From assembly GCA_007122815.1 (NCBI GenBank), contig SKSV01000096.1:1-8885 (forward strand): DNA of 8,885 bases. Reading direction: 5' to 3'. Positions within the stretch are counted from its first letter, which is position 1; each line of letters opens with the position of its first letter. A program made the translations under genes and the position numbers. A model generated the notes under the pieces. The model had not been told where the DNA came from, did no database searches, and saw only the letters and a list, made by a program, of their open reading frames with translations. This DNA is from Trueperaceae bacterium (GTDB lineage: Bacteria; Deinococcota; Deinococci; Deinococcales; Trueperaceae). Shown here in pieces: positions 5,273 to 8,885 of the stretch.

Positions 5273-7090
5273 TCAGGCGACCTCCAGCGCCGCGGGTGTC
5301 AAGTACGGGAGCAGGCGTCGGTGGACGAAACTGGCGGTGAACGGCATCCCGTCGAGGAACGCGACGCTGGCGATCCGCGGAGCGAGGTCCGGGTACTCCG
5401 CACGCAGGATCGCCGCTAGTTGACCATCGCGGTTCATCTCGACGACCACTACCTGCTCGTGCGCTTCGATGAAGTCGCGCACCTCCTCGCGCAGCGGCAA
5501 CGCGCGCAGCCGCAGGCTGGAGCAAGACAGACCCTCCGAGGCGAGGGCGTCTCGCGCCTCGGCGATAGCGTAACGGGTCGTGCCGAAAGCGATGACCCCC
5601 ACTCGAGCACCTGGTGAGCGCTCCTCGTGCGCCTCGGGTACGTAGCTGCGGGCGGTCTCGAACTTGCGGGCCAAGCGCTCGGTGTTCTCCACCCAGTCCT
5701 CAGCGCGCTCGCTGTAGACGGCGTGGGTGGTGTGACCGGTGCCGCGCGCGAAGTATGCCGCCCCCGGCGCCTCGTTCCCGGGCAGGGTCCGGTAGGTGAT
5801 GCCGTCGCCGTCGAGATCCACGTAGCGGGCGAAGCCCCTCTCCATCACTTCTGCGGGAGTCAGCACTTTGCCGCGCTGGAGCGGCTGCTCCGGGTAGGTG
5901 AAGGCCTCACCCATCCAGTTGTTCATGCCGAGGTCGAGGTCGCTGAGCACGAACACCGGCGTCTGGAGTTGTTCCGCTAGGTCGAGCGAGCGCCACCCGA
6001 ACTCGAAGCACTCCTCGATCGAGCTCGGCAAGAGCACCACGTGCTTGACGTCGCCGTGGCCGAGCCCGTACGCGAATCGCAGGTCGCCTTGACCGGTGCG
6101 CGTGGGGAGACCGGTGGAGGGACCGACGCGCTGGACGTCCCAGATCACGCTGGGTGTCTCGGCGAAGTAACCCAGCCCCGCGAACTCGGCCATGAGCGAG
6201 ATACCGGGCCCGCTGGTCGCCGTCAGAGCCCGGGCCCCACCGAAGCCCGCTCCGACGAGCATGCCGATGGCCGCGACCTCGTCCTCCGCCTGGATCACCA
6301 CGTAGGTAGCTTCACCGGACTCGCTGCGCCGCAACTCCGGGAGGTAGCCGCGCAGCGCGTCGATGAAGGAGGTTGAGGGAGTGATCGGGTACCAGGCGGC
6401 GACGGAGACGCCGCCGAACACGCTCCCCAACGCTCCGGCCTCGTTACCCGTCATGAGCACCAGGTCACGCGTCGCGTCCATGGGGGCGACGCGGAAGGGG
6501 TCGGTCTTGGTGAGCTCCGCGCTCGCCCAAGCGTGCGCGCCTCGAACCACGGCGAGGTTGGTGTCGACGAGCTTGCGCTTGCCACCGAACTGCGCTGCCA
6601 GCGCGGCCTCGATCGAATCGAGCGGGATCTCGAGCAGGTGAGCGAGCACGCCGACGAAGGTCATGTTCGCCAGGTAGTCGCGCAGCTTGCCCTTGTGCTC
6701 GCTCTCCGCCATCAACGCCTTCACCGGGATCGGGTAGACGTGCACGTCGTCGCGCTGCACGCTGTGTGCAAGACCAGAGTCGACCACTGCCATGCCGCCT
6801 GGCGGCAAGGTTCGCAGGTCGTCGTCCACCGTGCGCTGGTTGAAGGCGACCAAGACCTCCGACTCGCGCCTGGCGACGTAACCGTCCTTGCTCACGCGGA
6901 TGTGGTACCAGGTCGGCAGCCCTTGGATGTTCGACGGGAAGATGTTCTTGCCGTGCACCGGGATGCCCATGTGGAAGCAGGCGCGCAGGATCGTCAGGTT
7001 GGCGGTCTGCGATCCCGTGCCGTTGGCTGTAGCGACCACGAGTGAGAAGTCGTTGGTCACGTCTCGGTCGATCCTCGGTGGCGTGGTCAT
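5273..7090 (-). CDS. korA: 2-oxoacid:ferredoxin oxidoreductase, fused gamma-alpha subunit
   Basis: The 605-residue protein joins the gamma domain (about 15-185, opening with the ATANGTGSQTANLTILRA segment) to the alpha domain (from about 208 to the end), the arrangement used in two-subunit bacterial and archaeal enzymes. In the alpha part, YPITPSTSF (234-242) is the substrate-site motif, followed by the invariant TATSGPG (290-296), VQRVGPSTGLPT (319-330), SDLDLGMNNW (383-392) and EMNRDGQL (551-558). Together with KorB it forms the catalytic heterodimer for ferredoxin-linked oxidation of 2-oxoacids in the cytosol. No separate ferredoxin (delta) gene accompanies it, so ferredoxin must come from elsewhere. 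Three starts are possible: GTG 7105, ATG 7102 (sharing a base with the upstream stop) and ATG 7090. I prefer 7090 because GGGGAG lies four bases before it. The gene either overlaps or closely follows the rraA-like gene, indicating one transcript. Confidence 0.94.
   Translation of the reverse strand: MTTPPRIDRDVTNDFSLVVATANGTGSQTANLTILRACFHMGIPVHGKNIFPSNIQGLPTWYHIRVSKDGYVARRESEVLVAFNQRTVDDDLRTLPPGGMAVVDSGLAHSVQRDDVHVYPIPVKALMAESEHKGKLRDYLANMTFVGVLAHLLEIPLDSIEAALAAQFGGKRKLVDTNLAVVRGAHAWASAELTKTDPFRVAPMDATRDLVLMTGNEAGALGSVFGGVSVAAWYPITPSTSFIDALRGYLPELRRSESGEATYVVIQAEDEVAAIGMLVGAGFGGARALTATSGPGISLMAEFAGLGYFAETPSVIWDVQRVGPSTGLPTRTGQGDLRFAYGLGHGDVKHVVLLPSSIEECFEFGWRSLDLAEQLQTPVFVLSDLDLGMNNWMGEAFTYPEQPLQRGKVLTPAEVMERGFARYVDLDGDGITYRTLPGNEAPGAAYFARGTGHTTHAVYSERAEDWVENTERLARKFETARSYVPEAHEERSPGARVGVIAFGTTRYAIAEARDALASEGLSCSSLRLRALPLREEVRDFIEAHEQVVVVEMNRDGQLAAILRAEYPDLAPRIASVAFLDGMPFTASFVHRRLLPYLTPAALEVA
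5280..5285 (-). promoter_or_regulatory. Strong Shine-Dalgarno of korB inside the end of korA
   Basis: GGAGGT on the bottom strand lies 8 bases before the korB ATG and within the last codons of korA. It fixes the korB start and suggests translational coupling. It is the best ribosome-binding site in the window. Confidence 0.75.
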
Positions 7091-7094
7091 GGCG

Positions 7095-7100
7095 CTCCCC
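7095..7100 (-). promoter_or_regulatory. Shine-Dalgarno deciding the korA start
   Basis: GGGGAG on the bottom strand is followed by four bases and then the ATG at 7090. The two other candidate starts (7102 and 7105) have only a loose ACGGG upstream. This is the reason for preferring 7090, although the spacing is slightly short. Confidence 0.45.
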
Positions 7101-7101
7101 A

Positions 7102-7779
7102 TCACACGTGCCCGTAGCGCTCGAGCAGCTCCTGCGCGGTGGTCCCCTCGGCGCTGCGCCGGCGCGCCTCGGCTTCGGCTGAGACGATGGCCTCGGCGCG
7201 GGCCAACACTTGTTCGATGCGGGCGGCCTCGATGATCACCACGCCGTCTGCGTCGCCCAGGACGAAGTCACCGGGCCTCACCAACACGGGTGCTCCGTAC
7301 GCCGCGGCGATCGTCACGGGTACCTCGGTCTCGGTGACGCGCCAGCGGCCGAGCCCTTGGACGGGGCTCAGCCAACGCGAGTAGACGGGGAACCCGGTTG
7401 CGTCGATGGCAGCTACGTCGCGCAGCCCGCCGTCCACGACGGCGCCTCTACAACCGCGCCGCTGCATCGTGGCGGCGATGAGGTCGCCGAACAGGCAGTA
7501 CTGCCCGGCATCGGCGCCGGCCCAGACGGCCACGCTGTAGGGCTCGAGGGCGTCGGCGGCGGCGAGCTTGGCGCGGTCGGGACCCTCGAAGCGTTCCTGG
7601 CGACCGACGATGGTGGTCGCGAAGCCGGCCAACGGGGCGCCGAGCGCGGTGCGCGGCCGCAGGTCCGCGTGGAGTGCGCGGGGCTCCCAGCCGTTCTCGT
7701 CGAACACGTCGCAGGCGATAGCTGTGGGTATCGACTCGAACCGCGCGACGACCTCGGCGCGAGAGCTCTTGGAGTTCAT
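7102..7779 (-). CDS. RraA / HMG-aldolase family protein (metal-dependent aldolase or oxaloacetate decarboxylase type)
   Basis: This 225-residue protein has the RraA-like fold signature: a glycine-rich stretch AGQYCLFGDL (91-100), GCRGAVVDGGLRDVAAID (109-126), GFPVYSR (129-135) and VRPGDFVLGDADGVVIIE (167-184). Members include 4-hydroxy-4-methyl-2-oxoglutarate and 4-carboxy-4-hydroxy-2-oxoadipate aldolases, which release pyruvate, oxaloacetate decarboxylases, and the E. coli RNase E inhibitor RraA. Here D99 and R120-D121 are spaced as D-X20-R-D, the form reported for the Pseudomonas aldolase, so an enzyme is more likely than a ribonuclease regulator. It is longer than E. coli RraA and has a charged helical C-terminus (about 185-225). 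The frame is open upstream to 7878, but that would overlap the preceding gene; the ATG at 7779 sits a few residues before the first family helix. No good Shine-Dalgarno precedes it. It follows the dapA-like gene by 67 bases and abuts korA. The exact substrate is unknown. Confidence 0.85.
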   Translation of the reverse strand: MNSKSSRAEVVARFESIPTAIACDVFDENGWEPRALHADLRPRTALGAPLAGFATTIVGRQERFEGPDRAKLAAADALEPYSVAVWAGADAGQYCLFGDLIAATMQRRGCRGAVVDGGLRDVAAIDATGFPVYSRWLSPVQGLGRWRVTETEVPVTIAAAYGAPVLVRPGDFVLGDADGVVIIEAARIEQVLARAEAIVSAEAEARRRSAEGTTAQELLERYGHV

Positions 7780-7825
7780 GCCATCAGATTGTGCCACGAC
7801 CGGCGAGCTTCGTGGCCGTGAGCTG

Positions 7826-7837
7826 GACTCTCGAGTC
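7826..7837. repeat. Short dyad in the gap between the two aldolase-type genes
   Basis: GACTC-TC-GAGTC has perfect 5-bp arms around two bases, and overlaps a second odd palindrome CTCGA-G-TCGAG at 7830-7840. It is in the only sizeable gap (7780-7846) inside the minus-strand cluster, upstream of the rraA-like start. A regulator site is possible. The loops are too short for a stable RNA hairpin and there is no T tract, so a terminator is unlikely. Confidence 0.3.
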
Positions 7838-7846
7838 GAGCCGCGC

Positions 7847-8761
7847 TCAACTTCTCGTCGGCCCGCAGGTGGCGACATCCAGACCTACGCGCCTCGCGAC
7901 CTCCTCGAACTCGTTCAAGGTGGCGGTATCTACGCTCTGTCCCGGTTGCCTGACGGCGTCGGACGTGAAGACACCGCGGCTCTTGTAGACGTGCTTCCTC
8001 AGTCCGACGCCGATGCCCGGCTGGAACTCGTAGCGCACGAGCGGCAGGGCTCGATCGAAGGCTGAGGCTGCGCCACCCGAGTCGCCCGCCCGGTAGCGCG
8101 CGACCACGTCGACGAGCACTTCGGGGAAGGCTAGACCGGTCATGACCCCGGCTGCGCCGTTGACAAGCTCCTCGTACAACCAGGCGCCACCCAGACCCCC
8201 GAAGACACCGATCTCGTCCGGGGCGAGCTCGAGGATCCTGCGCTGCTTCACCAGCACGGGCGGGTCCTCTGCCTTCAGGTAAGGCGTAACGCCGTCCTTC
8301 GCTAGTCTCGCGATGAGATCGGCCGGGATCGTCACACCGAACTCGGCTGGGTAGTCGTGGATCGCCACGGGTAGACGCGTCGCCGCGGCGACCTCGCGGT
8401 AGTGACGCTCGACGACGGCGGGCGTGCCGGGAAGGATGGGCGCCACGAACACCGCGTCTGCGCCGAGCGACTCGGCTTCCTCGACCTGCTCGATGGTGCC
8501 GGCGGTGCCGAAGGAGCGCACACCCACCCAGACGACCATGCGCCCCTTCACGCGCTGCACTGCGGCTTCGATCACCGCACGACGCTCTGCCCCCGTGAGC
8601 TTGTGGGCCTCGCCCATGAAGCCCAGGATCGCTACGCCGTCGACGCCGACCATGACCAAGTGGTCCATGAGGCGCTCTACGCTCGCCAGGTCGAGGCTGC
8701 CGTCGTCGAAGAAGGGCGTGGGCACTATCGGGTGCACGCCCCCGAAAGGAGGAGGTGACAT
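7847..8761 (-). CDS. DapA / N-acetylneuraminate lyase superfamily protein (non-canonical Schiff-base aldolase or dehydratase)
   Basis: The 304-residue length and the (beta/alpha)8 pattern are those of the dihydrodipicolinate synthase family, starting with GGVHPIVPTPFFDDGSLD (7-24). The Schiff-base lysine is K163 in YLKAEDPP (161-168). The rest of the active site departs from true DapA: the Thr-Thr of the pyruvate pocket is replaced in LGFMGEAHKL (46-55), and the YNxPxR segment reads HDYPAE (135-140), so the usual catalytic Tyr is His and the aspartate-semialdehyde-binding Arg is Glu. It is therefore unlikely to make lysine precursors. It more likely belongs to the uncharacterised subgroup of the family with a GxMGEAHKL-type loop, where members may be 2-keto-3-deoxy sugar acid aldolases or dehydratases, or act on other oxoacids. 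The C-terminal PGIGVGLRKHVYKSRG segment (249-263) is typical of that side of the family. The ATG at 8761 has no Shine-Dalgarno. The gene leads the cluster with the rraA-like and kor genes. Confidence 0.88.
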   Translation of the reverse strand: MSPPPFGGVHPIVPTPFFDDGSLDLASVERLMDHLVMVGVDGVAILGFMGEAHKLTGAERRAVIEAAVQRVKGRMVVWVGVRSFGTAGTIEQVEEAESLGADAVFVAPILPGTPAVVERHYREVAAATRLPVAIHDYPAEFGVTIPADLIARLAKDGVTPYLKAEDPPVLVKQRRILELAPDEIGVFGGLGGAWLYEELVNGAAGVMTGLAFPEVLVDVVARYRAGDSGGAASAFDRALPLVRYEFQPGIGVGLRKHVYKSRGVFTSDAVRQPGQSVDTATLNEFEEVARRVGLDVATCGPTRS

Positions 8762-8766
8762 GGCAA

Positions 8767-8772
8767 ACCCTA
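8767..8772 (-). promoter_or_regulatory. Candidate -10 box of the DapA-like gene
   Basis: The bottom strand reads GGTATAGGGTTTGCC before the ATG. TAGGGT (fits TANNNT) ends 5 bases before it, or TATAGG ends 7 bases before it. Either would start transcription at or beside the ATG. There is no Shine-Dalgarno for this gene and no clear -35 hexamer. This 44-base gap is the likeliest place for a promoter serving the minus-strand cluster. Confidence 0.4.
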
Positions 8773-8805
8773 TACCACCGCGAGCGGCCGACTCGACCGA
8801 CCGGC

Positions 8806-8885
8806 TCAGGTCGCCAGCGCCGCCTCCGCTTCCTCGTCGTACAGCTCCTCGCGGCCGACCCCGAGGTCAGCGGGCGTCGAGCCGA
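8806..8885 (-). CDS. C-terminal fragment of an unidentified protein
   Basis: The right edge cuts a bottom-strand gene of which the last 25 residues and a TGA (8808-8806) are visible. The tail contains LGVGREELYDEEAEAALAT, an acidic, probably helical end. The frame has GC-rich third positions and stops 44 bases before the start of the DapA-like gene in the same orientation, so it may be part of the same transcription unit. Twenty-five residues are not enough to recognise a family. Confidence 0.5.
   Translation of the reverse strand, partial: GSTPADLGVGREELYDEEAEAALAT

Noticed and set aside
7102..7779. Annotation of the RraA-like gene as menG (demethylmenaquinone methyltransferase)
   Set aside because: That name is a known misassignment for this fold. 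There is no SAM-binding motif in the protein.
6533..7821. Plus-strand frames at 6533-7045 and 7210-7821
   Set aside because: They lie antisense to korA and the RraA-like gene, whose family motifs are unmistakable; the His/Asp/Val-rich translation is typical of an antisense frame.
7780..7878. N-terminal extension of the RraA-like protein to an ATG at 7878
   Set aside because: The 33 extra residues are Ser/Arg-rich with no family match and would overlap the end of the DapA-like gene by 32 bases.
7847..8761. Annotation of the DapA-like gene as true dihydrodipicolinate synthase (dapA)
   Set aside because: The Thr-Thr pair, the catalytic Tyr and the substrate-binding Arg are all replaced, and no lysine-pathway gene is nearby.
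1..8885. CRISPR array, tRNA or rRNA, insertion sequence, prophage, toxin-antitoxin or defence genes
   Set aside because: No regular direct repeats, cloverleaf, terminal inverted repeats or matching protein motifs are visible, and nearly all the DNA is taken up by metabolic and transport genes.

Overview
This is a GC-rich bacterial window packed with genes on both strands, with almost no spacer DNA. It holds six complete genes, of which three are on firm family ground by eye (SulP transporter, KorA, KorB) and three are clear at superfamily level (MFS, DapA-type aldolase, RraA-type aldolase). A complete O-methyltransferase brings the total to seven, and a gene tail sits at each end. The fused two-subunit 2-oxoacid:ferredoxin oxidoreductase, the GC content, the few Shine-Dalgarno sites at operon heads and the TANNNT-like boxes placed just before start codons suggest a Deinococcota (perhaps Trueperaceae-like) or actinobacterial genome. 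That assignment is inference; there is no rRNA or marker gene here.

Layout. Positions 3-122 (+) are the tail of an unidentified protein with a Cys/His cluster. It converges on an MFS transporter (133-1401, -). The MFS gene is divergent from a SulP anion transporter with a C-terminal STAS domain (1487-3115, +), and the 85-bp gap between them carries one promoter-like box for each direction. The SulP gene meets an O-methyltransferase tail to tail, with one base between the stop codons.

The rest (3117-8761, -) reads as one cluster transcribed right to left: a DapA/N-acetylneuraminate-lyase-type aldolase, an RraA/HMG-aldolase-type enzyme, KorA (fused gamma-alpha), KorB, then the O-methyltransferase. 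Spacings are 67 bases, a few bases (overlap or near overlap), 1 base and 19 bases, so co-transcription is likely from rraA onward and plausible from the dapA-like gene. Another gene ends 44 bases before the dapA-like start and may belong to the same unit.

How they may work together: the two aldolase-type enzymes belong to families that act on 2-oxoacids or release pyruvate-like products, and KorAB oxidises 2-oxoacids to acyl-CoA while reducing ferredoxin. The simplest reading is a catabolic route whose 2-oxoacid product is passed to KorAB. The substrate is not visible from sequence, and korAB may equally serve the central TCA cycle, with the aldolases as neighbours only. I found no CRISPR array, insertion sequence, tRNA, rRNA, phage gene or defence system, and nothing that amounts to a clearly new system. 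The most informative oddities are the non-canonical active site of the DapA-like protein, the aldolase/KorAB linkage, and the recurrent near-leaderless start arrangement.
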